64,000 nt of DNA from assembly GCA_023426125.1 (NCBI GenBank), contig JAFABI010000073.1, forward strand, positions 192,560 to 256,559. Reading direction: 5' to 3'. The DNA comes from Bacillota bacterium (lineage in GTDB: Bacteria > Bacillota > Clostridia > Acetivibrionales > DTU013). Within the stretch, counting starts at the first letter, position 1. Every line of letters begins with the position of its first letter. Both the position numbers and the translations under genes were made by a program. Below the pieces are notes generated by a model that did no database searches, was not told where the DNA came from, and saw only the letters and a list, made by a program, of their open reading frames with translations. Below, in pieces: positions 52,862 to 62,416 of this stretch.

Positions 52862-55138
52862 TCAGCAATTATCAATAGTCTCATAAAGTTTTTTATCCAT
52901 ATCTTTTACAAATTCCGGCAACTCCTTGACGCTGTATATGTGTAACAGGTGCAAAGCTCTGGTGCAGCAGGTGTAAAACAGCTTTCTTTCCGTTTCATCC
53001 GCATAGTCGCCGTCTTCGGGACATAAAACCAGTACGGCATCGAATTCCAGGCCTTTGGCAAGATAAGAGGGAAGGATATTCACTGCATTTACCGCATTGA
53101 ATTCCGCCGTATCTCCGTTCACAAGTCTGGCGTCCGTTTCTCCTGCGATTCTTTCGAACACTTTGTTGCCGTATGCGGCTGTCCGGCATATTATGGCAAT
53201 GGACCTGCTGCCGCTTGCTTTCAATTGGGCTATGTCTTCTTCCAGGCTGCAAAACATGGCTTCTTCACTTTGTAAACAAAATATCCGGGGAAGCTCGCCG
53301 TCCCTGTTTACATATTCGGTATCCTCCTGCCAGACCAGCAAGGATTTGCAGAATTCGGTTATTTGCCTCGTAGACCGGTAGCTTTTGCTTAAGCTGATTG
53401 ACAAAGAAGGGTCAAAATCAAAAATGTCCAGGATCGTTTTATAATCTTCCGTATTCATGTACGGATTGATGGATTGGTTCCTATCCCCCAGCAAGGTCAT
53501 GCTGCAGTGGCCGAAGAGCTGCTTGAAAACCTCAAACTGTACCGGTGTATAATCCTGCACCTCATCGATGATTACATGCTTGATATTGCCCGGGCTGGAA
53601 ACGCCATGCAAAAGGCCGTTCATCAATAGAAGCGGCGCTACGTCCTCGAAGCCCGATTTTCCCGATGAAAGCCCGGCAATGGTTACCCGGCTGATTTCAT
53701 CAAAAACTTCGGGGATTTTCCCTTCGGAAATCCGGCAAAACAGCTCCCTGTCCCTGAACAGTTCCATATAGCACTCTACCGTATCGATCCGTGTCATCTT
53801 CTCGATTTTTTCCCTTAATGGTCTGAACTCCTCTCTGGCCATAAAGATGCTTCTGCCTTTAATCTCCACTTTGTCCAGGTATTCGCCGGTGTTGGCCAAT
53901 TCCAGTGTCAGCTGCTCAATCCTTTCTTTTATGAAAGGCTCAAGCTTGTTGATAAGTCTGCTCCTGATCTTTGCAAGCCGCTTTTCAGGGGGAAGAAATT
54001 TCAAACCCACGGCAAAAAATTCGCGTATTTCTTCCTTTGTTTCAATCACGGCGTCTTTATATACAACGTCTTCAAAGTCTTTGCTATCTTCGAGATGCTT
54101 TACATAATTTTTTATGGTTTCCCCAAAGGCAGTTGAAGCTTTATACCGTATTCCTTTGATTCTTCCTCGGTATTCCGGCGAATTCCATTCCGTAAGGATA
54201 TATTCCATCTGGTTGCCCATATCTTCCAGTTTCAGGCGGTTTCCCAGTATTCGCTCCCCATATTCCATAAAGGTGGTTCTGTGCATATTTTCCTCACCCA
54301 GCTCCGGGAGGACATCGGAAATATAATCATTGAAAATCCCGTTGGGCGAGAAAATCACAATATTGTCCGCCAGCACCTGCTTTCTGTATCGATAGAGAAG
54401 GTAAGCTATTCTGTGAAGCGCGATGGAAGTCTTGCCGCTCCCTGCAGGTCCCTGGACCACCACCAGCCGGTGAAGGTCATTGCGTATAATTTTGTTTTGC
54501 TCTCGCTGGATGGAGGTCACGATGGTCTTCATTTTGCTGTCGGCGCTTTTGCTAAGGATTTCCTGCAGGACCTCATCGTCAATCTTCAAACTGCAGTCAA
54601 ACATGAAATCAATTTTCCCCTGCCAGATTCTATACTGCCTTTTCAGGAGAATTTCCCCTTCTACTTTGCCGGCCGGGCATTCGTATTCCGCCCTCCCGGT
54701 TTCATAATCGTAGAACATGCCGGCCACAGGCGCTCTCCAGTCATATACCAGGCTCTGCTGCGTTTTTTCCTCGATCAGGCTCCCGATTCCGATATACAGT
54801 TGTTCTTCTTCGTCGCTGCCTGCTTCTCTAAAATCAATTCTTCCGAAATATGGTGTCTTCAGCATTTTTTCAAGTTTTTTCACCTGAGCTGCTTCAAACA
54901 AGGCTTTACGCCCTTCTCTCTCAATATCCGTCTGAAATTGCCAGATATTTGCCAGATCGTCCAGGTCCCCTCCGGGCACAGGATTGACACTGTCCCACAT
55001 GGACCTTTGTATGGCAATGACCTCCTTCCTCACGTTCCCCGCCGTCTCCCCGGCCGCTTTCAGCTTTATGCCTATCTGTGCAAGAACTCTCTCCAGCCTG
55101 CTTTTTTCAAATGTCCATACCGCATTGTCAAAGTCCAT
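52862..55138 (-). CDS. helD: HelD-like UvrD-family RNA polymerase recycling helicase
   Basis: 758 aa. An N-terminal coiled region (about 1-130) is followed by a split superfamily 1 ATPase: Walker A GPAGSGKTSIALHRIAYLLYR near residue 230, DEVQDYTPVQ (Walker B), LLGDRNQSINPY, LSKSYRSTRQI and AKGLEFDAVLVLCPE. HelD frees stalled RNA polymerase in Firmicutes. Single gene in its own unit. Confidence 0.9.
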   Translation of the reverse strand: MDFDNAVWTFEKSRLERVLAQIGIKLKAAGETAGNVRKEVIAIQRSMWDSVNPVPGGDLDDLANIWQFQTDIEREGRKALFEAAQVKKLEKMLKTPYFGRIDFREAGSDEEEQLYIGIGSLIEEKTQQSLVYDWRAPVAGMFYDYETGRAEYECPAGKVEGEILLKRQYRIWQGKIDFMFDCSLKIDDEVLQEILSKSADSKMKTIVTSIQREQNKIIRNDLHRLVVVQGPAGSGKTSIALHRIAYLLYRYRKQVLADNIVIFSPNGIFNDYISDVLPELGEENMHRTTFMEYGERILGNRLKLEDMGNQMEYILTEWNSPEYRGRIKGIRYKASTAFGETIKNYVKHLEDSKDFEDVVYKDAVIETKEEIREFFAVGLKFLPPEKRLAKIRSRLINKLEPFIKERIEQLTLELANTGEYLDKVEIKGRSIFMAREEFRPLREKIEKMTRIDTVECYMELFRDRELFCRISEGKIPEVFDEISRVTIAGLSSGKSGFEDVAPLLLMNGLLHGVSSPGNIKHVIIDEVQDYTPVQFEVFKQLFGHCSMTLLGDRNQSINPYMNTEDYKTILDIFDFDPSLSISLSKSYRSTRQITEFCKSLLVWQEDTEYVNRDGELPRIFCLQSEEAMFCSLEEDIAQLKASGSRSIAIICRTAAYGNKVFERIAGETDARLVNGDTAEFNAVNAVNILPSYLAKGLEFDAVLVLCPEDGDYADETERKLFYTCCTRALHLLHIYSVKELPEFVKDMDKKLYETIDNC

Positions 55139-55479
55139 AGCATTGCCTCCTCAAAATTTCTAAAACCTCTTGACGGCTAATTATATTGTGTGATATAATA
55201 TAATTGGATATTAATATGCACATCATAATAAACAGCCAATCCTTATAACTATACTACTTTCCAGTAAAATAGTCAATAGGTATGCACAGGGTGCCCACGG
55301 CTACCGCATGAATATTATTCCCAAGTAAGAATTTTCAATTGTTTTTTGGTTTTTGAAACGTATAGCTTCGGAGGCAAGACGGGTGGGCGTGGCTGCGAAT
55401 AAACGCTTCATGTGGAGGAGTGGCTGCAGGCGTTTGTCCAGGCGATGCTCGAACACGGTTACCCTAGAGGAAATTGGTG
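55139..55479. other. Intergenic region with an orphan rightward promoter
   Basis: TTGACG at 55170-55175 and TATAAT at 55194-55199 (18-base spacer) read rightward, away from helD and antisense to the next gene. No ORF follows in that direction; a short open stretch near 55409-55483 (VEEWLQAFVQAMLEHGYPRG) may be a gene fragment. Confidence 0.45.
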
Positions 55480-56112
55480 TTAACCGGAGGTAGGGGCAAC
55501 TTCCACGATTTTTTCGACCACATTATTCCGATCCAAAATGAAAATGATAGCCTCAAGACCGCCCCAATAATCCGTACCTTGATAAGAATCGTTAAAAATA
55601 TTATGATTGTCCACATAGAGGAAAGTATCCGCCAGGTCTATACCCTGCAAAACGATGTCAAGCGAACGCAAATTCATTGACGTTATTTTGCTGATATTAT
55701 ACTCTTGGAGGCCGTATTTTTGGTAAGCCGCCACTACATTTTTTTTGATCGAACCAACAGAAATGCCTTCACTTGTGACATAATTAGCGTCTTTATATAC
55801 CGTCTGTAAAACAGTCCAATCGCCGGACGGATCTTGTAATTCAAACGTATCAAAGTCACGGTAATAGGCGATACGAAAGGGCCCATTCGCGTTTTGGCCG
55901 TTTGCGTAAACAAATAGGGTATCCTCGGCGTTATCGTTGGACGGGTTTATGCAACGCATTGTTAAAAAATCCTTCGGATATGCAATCATACCGGCTTCAC
56001 GACTTTGCAGGCTAAAATGGATGCTGACGTATATGATAAAAAGCAAAAGTAAAAACAGGCATACAAAAAGCAAAAGCCGCTGATAGGGACCTACCTTCTG
56101 AAAACGCAGCAT
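55480..56112 (-). CDS. Membrane-anchored protein of unknown function
   Basis: 210 aa. One N-terminal membrane helix (about 12-33, LLLFVCLFLLLLFIIYVSI), then an external domain without recognised motifs (TMRCINPSNDNAEDTLFV, YGLQEYNISKITSMNL). GAGGAGG lies 7 bases before ATG, supporting a real gene. Not recognised. Confidence 0.7.
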   Translation of the reverse strand: MLRFQKVGPYQRLLLFVCLFLLLLFIIYVSIHFSLQSREAGMIAYPKDFLTMRCINPSNDNAEDTLFVYANGQNANGPFRIAYYRDFDTFELQDPSGDWTVLQTVYKDANYVTSEGISVGSIKKNVVAAYQKYGLQEYNISKITSMNLRSLDIVLQGIDLADTFLYVDNHNIFNDSYQGTDYWGGLEAIIFILDRNNVVEKIVEVAPTSG

Positions 56113-56286
56113 AACAACACCTCCTCGCAGGAACCCACTTGTGGAGATTAGAAAAATAGAAGTTAAAACCCATTAACCCGTGTGGACAAACCTGCCATTG
56201 CCGCACTCAGTTTCGTCGACCGTATATTATAATCCACAAGATCTCTTTGATTATAATACATTTTTTCAGTGCCAATTGTCAATATA

Positions 56287-58017
56287 TTAACGGCAGAGTT
56301 CAAGGGCTCTAGCCGCATACTCAACAGCCTCCGCGGCTGTTGACAGGCCGGTAATATGCCTGGCGACATCCCGGGCATATTCCATGGTAGTAGTTCTGAT
56401 CATCTTTTTCACAGCCGGTATCCTTGCAGCATTCATGCTGAATTCTTTCATTCCCAGCCCCATAAGCACAAGTACCGAGGCAGGGTCAGAGGCCATTTCA
56501 CCGCATGTGGAGACAGGTTTTCCACATTTTCCGGCAGCTTCGATGACCATGCCTATCAGCTTCAAAACTGCCGGATGCAGCGGCTGATGCAGATGAGAGA
56601 CACTGGGGTTGCTTCTGTCCGCAGCAAGAACATACTGGCAGAGATCATTGGTCCCAATGCTTACAAAATCCACTTCCTTTAGCATGGAATCGATCATGAT
56701 GGCAGCCGACGGCACTTCAATCATCAAGCCCACCCTGATATCCCTGCCGAAGTTTTCGCCTTCACTTTCTAGCTGGGATCTGACCTGCTCCAGGATGCGG
56801 TTCGCTTCCCGCACTTCACTGACGCAGGTAATCATCGGGTATAGTAAGGATAGCCGTCCGCAGGCGCCGGCTCTCAAAATCGCCCTTAATTGTGTTTTAA
56901 ATATATCTAGCCTGTCCAGTGACACCCGAATGGATCTCCAGCCGAGGAACGGATTTGTTTCCTCGGGAAGGTTCAAACCTGGAAGCCTCTTGTCTCCGCC
57001 GGCGTCCAGAGTCCTTATGACCAGCGGCTTTCCCGCCAGCTTGAATGCCGCGGTTCTATACGCCTCCAGCTGAACATCCTCACAAGGCAGATGTTCACAG
57101 GCACTGTAAAGAAATTCGCTTCTGTACAGCCCTACGCCCTCGGCTCCGTATTTTAAAACGGTATCGATATCTTCAGGCGTATCAATATTGGCCATAAGCC
57201 TTATATGAAAACCGTCCGGCGTGTCGGCAGGGAGACCGGCGTCAACCCTGTCATCCTTAAAAATGACATTAAGACGTTCTGACATCCGCATGTAATGCTC
57301 CATTTGCTCCTTTTCCGGTGAAAGGATGACAGAACCTTCGAAGCCATCGACGATGATGCTTGAATAATTTTCGATTTCGGATATGGCTTTGCTGCCAAGC
57401 CCGAATACCGCGGGTATTCCCAGGGCCCGGGCCATAATTGCCGCGTGGGACGTATTGCTGCCCTTTCCTGAAACAATTCCCAGTGCGGACTCTTTTATGA
57501 TCATTGCAATGTCCGTAGGGGTGATTTCTTCGGAAACAAAGATATGCCTCCCACTCAAGCCGGTATTGAATTCCGCGGCGGTTCCCGAAATATTCTTAAG
57601 AAGCCGCTGCCCAAGATCATCGATATCTGCGGCTCTTTCCCTGAAATATTCGTCGTCCATCGTTTTAAAAATGCAGGCATGCTTGTGGAAGACCTCTTCG
57701 ACTGCAGCTTCCGCGGAGTTTTTTTGAAATACGATGGAATCCTTCAATTCCTTTCTAAGGTCAGGATCCTCAAGTATTGCAATATGCGCGTTGAAAACGT
57801 CAGCCCTGTCCCTGCCTAAGTTTTGCAGCGTTTGTGATTTAATGGCACTAATCTGAAGCCTGGTTTGCTTTATGGCTTCTTCCAGCTTTTCAAGCTCCAC
57901 CCCGATTTCTGCCGGTATCACTGTCCGCCTGCCTATTTCCGGCCTGATTTTACGGTATCTGTATGCTTTACCTGCCGCTATTCCGCCGGCGCAGGAAATT
58001 CCCTTCAATACTTTCAT
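56287..58017 (-). CDS. ptsI: PTS phosphoenolpyruvate-protein phosphotransferase (enzyme I)
   Basis: 576 aa. Complete EI: N-terminal KGISCAGGIAAGKA, the phospho-histidine in GKGSNTSHAAIMARALGIPAV, VGLYRSEFLY, RTLDAGGDK, and the C-terminal GTNDLCQYVLAADR and CGEMASDP. It transfers phosphate from PEP to HPr. No HPr or EII gene is nearby. Its 5' end overlaps the 3' end of the GGDEF-EAL gene by 50 bases. Confidence 0.93.
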   Translation of the reverse strand: MKVLKGISCAGGIAAGKAYRYRKIRPEIGRRTVIPAEIGVELEKLEEAIKQTRLQISAIKSQTLQNLGRDRADVFNAHIAILEDPDLRKELKDSIVFQKNSAEAAVEEVFHKHACIFKTMDDEYFRERAADIDDLGQRLLKNISGTAAEFNTGLSGRHIFVSEEITPTDIAMIIKESALGIVSGKGSNTSHAAIMARALGIPAVFGLGSKAISEIENYSSIIVDGFEGSVILSPEKEQMEHYMRMSERLNVIFKDDRVDAGLPADTPDGFHIRLMANIDTPEDIDTVLKYGAEGVGLYRSEFLYSACEHLPCEDVQLEAYRTAAFKLAGKPLVIRTLDAGGDKRLPGLNLPEETNPFLGWRSIRVSLDRLDIFKTQLRAILRAGACGRLSLLYPMITCVSEVREANRILEQVRSQLESEGENFGRDIRVGLMIEVPSAAIMIDSMLKEVDFVSIGTNDLCQYVLAADRSNPSVSHLHQPLHPAVLKLIGMVIEAAGKCGKPVSTCGEMASDPASVLVLMGLGMKEFSMNAARIPAVKKMIRTTTMEYARDVARHITGLSTAAEAVEYAARALELCR

Positions 58018-60067
58018 ATTCACCTACTGCATCTTCGGAAAGCGGAGTGCTGAAGACATACCCCTGGATCATATCGCATTTCTCTTTTGAGAGAAGCTCC
58101 AGTTTCTCCGCCGTCTCCACTCCTTCCGCCGTTACTTTAAGATTCAAATCATGGGCAAGGGCAATCAAAGCCTTCACAACCATCGCTTCGTTCGAGCCCT
58201 CCGTCATACCGGCGATAAAGGCTTTATCTATTTTGACATTGTCGATGGGCATCTGCTTTAAATAGCTCAGCGAGGAATACCCCGAGCAAAAATCATCCAG
58301 GATGATCCCCATTCCCATCGCTTTTAAGCTGTGAAGCGTTGAAAGGGTATATTCCAGGTCTTTGAACGCAATCATCTCATTGACTTCCAGTTCTATCCAC
58401 TCCGGTTGCACACCGGCCTCGTCCATGGCGGCCGAAATCGTTTGAATCAGATTCTTTTGCATAAATTGCCGCAGCGAAAGGTTTATGGACAATTTCAAGG
58501 TGCTGTTGCCGTCCTTGTGCCATTTTTTCAACTTTGTAAAGGCCGTTTTAAACACCCATTCACCGATGGGGACAATAAGGCCCGTTTCCTCAGCAACCCC
58601 CATGAAATCCTCTGCGTTAAGCAGCCCTGAAACCGGATGCTCCCATCTCAGCAAAGCTTCCATACATATCGTTTTGCCGGTTTCAAGCTCAATTTGCGGT
58701 TGGTAGTGGAGAATCAGTTCGTTGCGTTCAAGGGCTTTTCTCAAATCATTTTCGAGGGTGAGCTTTTGAAGCATCCGCTTGTTGAGGGCTTCGGTGAATA
58801 ACTGGAAATTGTTTTTGCCCAACTCCTTTGCCTTGTACATGGCTGCGTCTGCGTTTTTCATGAGCGTTTGCATGTCCTGCCCGTCATCGGGGAAGATTGT
58901 TATGCCAATGCTTGCAGATATGTAGAACTCCCGGCCCGCCAGAATCCATGGCTTCTTAAAGGAAGCAAGCAAGCGCGAGGCCATGCGGGTCACTTCTTCG
59001 ATTTCCTTTATATTGGGCTGCATAATGATAAATTCATCCCCTCCAAGGCGTGCTATGGTATCCCCTTTGCGCATTTGCCCCTTCAGAAACCGTCCGACAT
59101 TTGCTATAAGCTCATCCCCATAAGTATGTCCAAGCGTGTCGTTAATGGTTTTGAAATTGTCAAGATCCAGGAAGCAGATGGCCAGCATCCTTTTCTTCCG
59201 TAAGGCGTTGGCCGCCGCGATTGAAAATCTGTCCATCAGCAATGTCCTGTTGGGCAGTCCTGTAAGTGTATCGTAATATGCCATCTGGTGGATTTTTTCT
59301 TCCGCAAGCTTTCTGTCGTTGATGTCCGTCAGAGAGCCCGCCATCCTCACCATGGCGCCTTCCTTGTTGACGATAGCCTTGCCTTTGACCAGAATCCATT
59401 TATATTCGCCGGCTTTGGCCTTAAACCTCAATTCCATCTGAAAAGGCCTTCTGCTTTTACTTGCGGCGTAGTTTTCGATTGCTTTTAAAAATTTATCCTT
59501 TTCATCCGGATGTATATACTTTACCAATATGTCAAGTTTCTGGGGAATTTCATTGTCATTATACCCCAGGATCGCCCAGCACCTGACGGATATAAATATA
59601 TCTTCTTTCCCATGTTCCCAATCCCAGATACCGTCATTCACCCCATCAACCGCAAGTCTGTAGCGCTCCTCGCTCAGCCGCAGTTCCTCGCCTTTCCTGC
59701 TGAGCTCGTCACACTGCTTCTTCAGCTCCAATTCAGCAGCAATAAGCTCCTGGTTGGCTGTTATCAATTCTCTCTTTTCACGATTCAATTTTCTTTTCAG
59801 CTTGGCGATATATACCTGAAGTAGAAAAAGTACCGCGACGACGGCGATAAGGACTACGATAAGCAGTTTAGTAAAATCAATATCCGAATCTGTCAGAAGC
59901 ATATGTTCAAGGTATTTAAAGGGCAGCCGGCCATTCTCACTCTGAAACCGTACCGGCTCAACAACAGCCCCGGCAGCTTCGCCGAATACCTTCAGGCAGG
60001 TATCCGGTATGCCTGCGGCCAATAAAATACCAATAGCATAAATGACAGCCTTATGCCTTACATTCAT
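57968..60067 (-). CDS. PAS-GGDEF-EAL cyclic-di-GMP signalling protein
   Basis: 699 aa. Two membrane segments (about 8-25 and 65-90) border a small external loop; a coiled coil follows (about 90-135), then PAS/PAC (about 130-260), GGDEF (RLGGDEFII intact), and EAL (MEALLRWEHP, NLSLRQF, DDFCSGYSSLSYLKQM, AEGVET). ELTE is changed to ELEVNE, but metal-binding acidic positions appear kept. Potentially bifunctional diguanylate cyclase/phosphodiesterase. Confidence 0.92.
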   Translation of the reverse strand: MNVRHKAVIYAIGILLAAGIPDTCLKVFGEAAGAVVEPVRFQSENGRLPFKYLEHMLLTDSDIDFTKLLIVVLIAVVAVLFLLQVYIAKLKRKLNREKRELITANQELIAAELELKKQCDELSRKGEELRLSEERYRLAVDGVNDGIWDWEHGKEDIFISVRCWAILGYNDNEIPQKLDILVKYIHPDEKDKFLKAIENYAASKSRRPFQMELRFKAKAGEYKWILVKGKAIVNKEGAMVRMAGSLTDINDRKLAEEKIHQMAYYDTLTGLPNRTLLMDRFSIAAANALRKKRMLAICFLDLDNFKTINDTLGHTYGDELIANVGRFLKGQMRKGDTIARLGGDEFIIMQPNIKEIEEVTRMASRLLASFKKPWILAGREFYISASIGITIFPDDGQDMQTLMKNADAAMYKAKELGKNNFQLFTEALNKRMLQKLTLENDLRKALERNELILHYQPQIELETGKTICMEALLRWEHPVSGLLNAEDFMGVAEETGLIVPIGEWVFKTAFTKLKKWHKDGNSTLKLSINLSLRQFMQKNLIQTISAAMDEAGVQPEWIELEVNEMIAFKDLEYTLSTLHSLKAMGMGIILDDFCSGYSSLSYLKQMPIDNVKIDKAFIAGMTEGSNEAMVVKALIALAHDLNLKVTAEGVETAEKLELLSKEKCDMIQGYVFSTPLSEDAVGEYESIEGNFLRRRNSGR

Positions 60068-60210
60068 TTTCCCCTCCGAAAAAACAAAACAAAAAGCTTG
60101 TGTCTATATCCTATGATTATATATTCAAACAGGCATAGTTTTCAATATATTTCTGACTATTACCACACTTTTTGTATTAAATGGATAAAATTTCATATTT
60201 CCTCCTGGTT

Positions 60211-60852
60211 TCAGTCAGGAAGCTGCTTCTTGTACTCTTCATTGGTAATACGGTCCATGTCATCCACGATTCCCTGCCTGTCGATCTTATTGGTATAGTA
60301 CTCTTCATAATCATGATAACCGCCCAGGTCCTGTGGACTGTCTGCCGAACCATATTTCATAAGGTCGTTGAACTGGTCCATTCCCTCGTGTTCATCATCT
60401 TCTCTTTTATTGAGATATTTCCTGCCCATGGGAGCATCCAGGACCAATTCCTCAACCGGACGGGATTTATTTAACATCCCGGGGGTTACCGCCTTGCTCT
60501 CCTCGCAATCAATGCACAAGCTTGCGTAAGGTATCGCCTCCAGCCTTTCCGTTCCTATTTCCTTGCCGCAGAAAGCACATTTGCCAAACTTGTTTTCGTC
60601 AATCCGTTTTAAAGCATCTTTTATGTCTTTTAGCATGTGCTCCTCATGCACCTTCAAGGCAGAATTGAGCTCTACCTGGAAAAGCTCCGTCCCCAGCTCT
60701 GCCGGGTGGTTATCGTAGTTGGAAAGCTCAGCCGGAGAATATTTGTCCTGCTCCGCATCCTTGTTTTCCTTCATCCTTTGTATTGTGTGGTCAATGTCGT
60801 TCAGCTGCTTCGTCAACAGCTCCCTAAAATGCATGATATCCAATTCAGACAC
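60211..60852 (-). CDS. YteA-like TraR/DksA-type zinc-finger protein
   Basis: 213 aa from GTG 60852 (GGAGGGA 8 bases upstream). N-terminal coiled coil, then a C4 zinc finger: CAFCGKEI near residue 92 and CIDC 20 residues later. C-terminal YteA region (PGMLNKSRPVEE, GMDQFNDLMKYGSADSPQDLGG). YteA-type proteins are linked to sporulation; DksA-like binding to RNA polymerase is possible. Confidence 0.87.
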   Translation of the reverse strand: MSELDIMHFRELLTKQLNDIDHTIQRMKENKDAEQDKYSPAELSNYDNHPAELGTELFQVELNSALKVHEEHMLKDIKDALKRIDENKFGKCAFCGKEIGTERLEAIPYASLCIDCEESKAVTPGMLNKSRPVEELVLDAPMGRKYLNKREDDEHEGMDQFNDLMKYGSADSPQDLGGYHDYEEYYTNKIDRQGIVDDMDRITNEEYKKQLPD

Positions 60853-61168
60853 CTATCTTCCCTCCTGATTTGCTTAAATTATCCTGCACGATGTTTACAA
60901 TATCGCTGATGATCTCACCGATCACCGGCAGCTTCCACATGACGACGATTTGTAGCAGATACAGTGCTGCCGCCCCCAGCAGCGTAAATCCGATAGCGGC
61001 TCCAAAACCGCGGGCAAGACCTCCCAGGAAATTTGAAAACAGCATTTTCCTCGGATGCTCGATATAATAGACATAGTCCACAAATTTAAATTTCTCCATG
61101 TTCAGGGAGATATGGTCAAGCTTTTTGCCAATGCCTTCCAGAAGGCCTTTCTTGCCTATCAATGCCAT
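60845..61168 (-). CDS. DUF5665-family small membrane protein
   Basis: 107 aa. An N-terminal amphipathic part (KFVDYVYYIEHPRKMLFSNF), a GLARGFGAAIGFTLLGAAAL membrane segment and a second one (VMWKLPVIGEIISDI). Overlaps yteA by 8 bases and the next upstream small gene by about 50 bases. TTG 61162, better spaced from GGGGGTG, is an alternative start. Confidence 0.8.
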   Translation of the reverse strand: MALIGKKGLLEGIGKKLDHISLNMEKFKFVDYVYYIEHPRKMLFSNFLGGLARGFGAAIGFTLLGAAALYLLQIVVMWKLPVIGEIISDIVNIVQDNLSKSGGKIGV

Positions 61169-61397
61169 CACCCCCTGCCGTCCGTATTTTCGTTACAAGA
61201 TAATCACAATTGAAGATGTCCTTCTGAAGCGTTCCGGCAATATCCATCAGCTTGAACCTGACCAGTTCCAGCAGTTCGTGGCCGGCCTCGTGTTCCTCGT
61301 CATTAGACCGCACCTCTATCCTGTTCAGAAGGTCACCTGTTATTTTATAGATCCTCTCAAGGTCACTTTTTAATTCCGTTGTTAAAACCTCAGGCAT
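61116..61397 (-). CDS. Small protein of unknown function upstream of DUF5665 gene
   Basis: 93 aa from ATG 61397 (AAAGGATG upstream). Helical, acidic N-terminal part (LTTELKSDLERIYKITGDLL, EAGHELLELVRFKLMDIAGT); the C-terminal 20 residues are encoded in the overlap with the next gene. Not recognised. Confidence 0.65.
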   Translation of the reverse strand: MPEVLTTELKSDLERIYKITGDLLNRIEVRSNDEEHEAGHELLELVRFKLMDIAGTLQKDIFNCDYLVTKIRTAGGDGIDRQERPSGRHWQKA

Positions 61398-61503
61398 AAA
61401 ACATCCTTTCAAAAAACAATACTAAGCAATGGTGAAAATATAACTTACAGCTGAAATTTTTCCGCAGATGCCGCTGTAATATTGTCAGCATTCTAAATTT
61501 TGA

Positions 61504-61531
61504 TTGAATATCCATCCGGTTATTATATAAT
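61504..61531 (+). promoter_or_regulatory. mtnPA promoter
   Basis: TTGAAT at 61504-61509 and TATAAT at 61526-61531 with a 16-base spacer, giving a leader of about 75 bases. No SAM riboswitch was recognised in it. Confidence 0.65.
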
Positions 61532-61612
61532 ATAGAGGATATGGATACATCATTAGAGTGCGCCGTATACTTCGATTTTATTACAGTAATATTTTTATAA
61601 AAGGAGGCAGGT

Positions 61613-62401
61613 ATGGATTTCAATGCGGATATAGGCGTTTTTGGCGGATCAGGGTTCTATTCCTTTCTGGATAAGGTTCAGGAGGTGGAAATATCGACAC
61701 CTTACGGAAATCCCAGCAGCAAGATCTCCATTGCGGAAATCGGCGGCAAAAAAATAGCTTTTCTCCCCAGGCACGGAGCCCGGCATGAGTTTCCGCCGCA
61801 TCAGGTCCCCTACAGGGCAAACCTTTTTGCCATGAAGGAGCTTGGCGTGAAAAAAATCATCGGACCTACGGCCTCAGGCAGTCTTCAGCCGGAAATAAAG
61901 CCCGGAGATTTTGTCATAACAGACCAATTTGTCGACCGGACCTCCGGAAGAAAAGATACGTTTTTCGACGGCCCGGAAACAAAACATTTTACCAGCGCAC
62001 ACCCCTACTGCCCCGTTCTTCGTAAAACAGCCATCGAAGCCGGAAAAGCCCTGGGCATTCCCATCCACGAGCATGGCACGGTCGTAGTCATCCAGGGTCC
62101 AAGGTTTTCCACCGTAGCGGAAAGCCGCTGGTTCAGCAGGATGGGATGGGAAGTCATCAATATGACCCAGTATCCCGAGTGCTACCTTGCCAGAGAGCTT
62201 GGCATATGCTATGTCAATATTGCGCTGATCACCGATTTTGACGCAGGCCTTGAAGGACGGGACGATATTCCTCCTGTCACCCAGGAAGCTGTTTTCAAGG
62301 TTTTTAATGAAAACAACGAGAAGCTTAAAGGGATGCTTTTTGAAATGATCCAACGGATCGACTTGTCCGAAACAGGTTGTAAATGCAGTGCGGAAGTATA
62401 A
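61613..62401 (+). CDS. mtnP: S-methyl-5'-thioadenosine phosphorylase
   Basis: 262 aa. Purine-nucleoside phosphorylase fold: GVFGGSGFY, PRHGARHEFPPHQVPYRAN, TASGSLQPEIKPGDFVI, GPRFSTVAESRWF and NMTQYPECYLARE. It cleaves methylthioadenosine to adenine and methylthioribose-1-phosphate. AGGAGG precedes ATG. Confidence 0.93.
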   Translation: MDFNADIGVFGGSGFYSFLDKVQEVEISTPYGNPSSKISIAEIGGKKIAFLPRHGARHEFPPHQVPYRANLFAMKELGVKKIIGPTASGSLQPEIKPGDFVITDQFVDRTSGRKDTFFDGPETKHFTSAHPYCPVLRKTAIEAGKALGIPIHEHGTVVVIQGPRFSTVAESRWFSRMGWEVINMTQYPECYLARELGICYVNIALITDFDAGLEGRDDIPPVTQEAVFKVFNENNEKLKGMLFEMIQRIDLSETGCKCSAEV

Positions 62402-62416
62402 GGAGGATGGAATGAA

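Noticed and set aside
54281..55180. 299-residue plus-strand open frame
   Set aside because: Antisense to the N-terminal part of helD; no recognisable domain.
61398..61612. Possible SAM riboswitch ahead of mtnP
   Set aside because: No SAM-I core or terminator pair; only a plain promoter and leader are visible.
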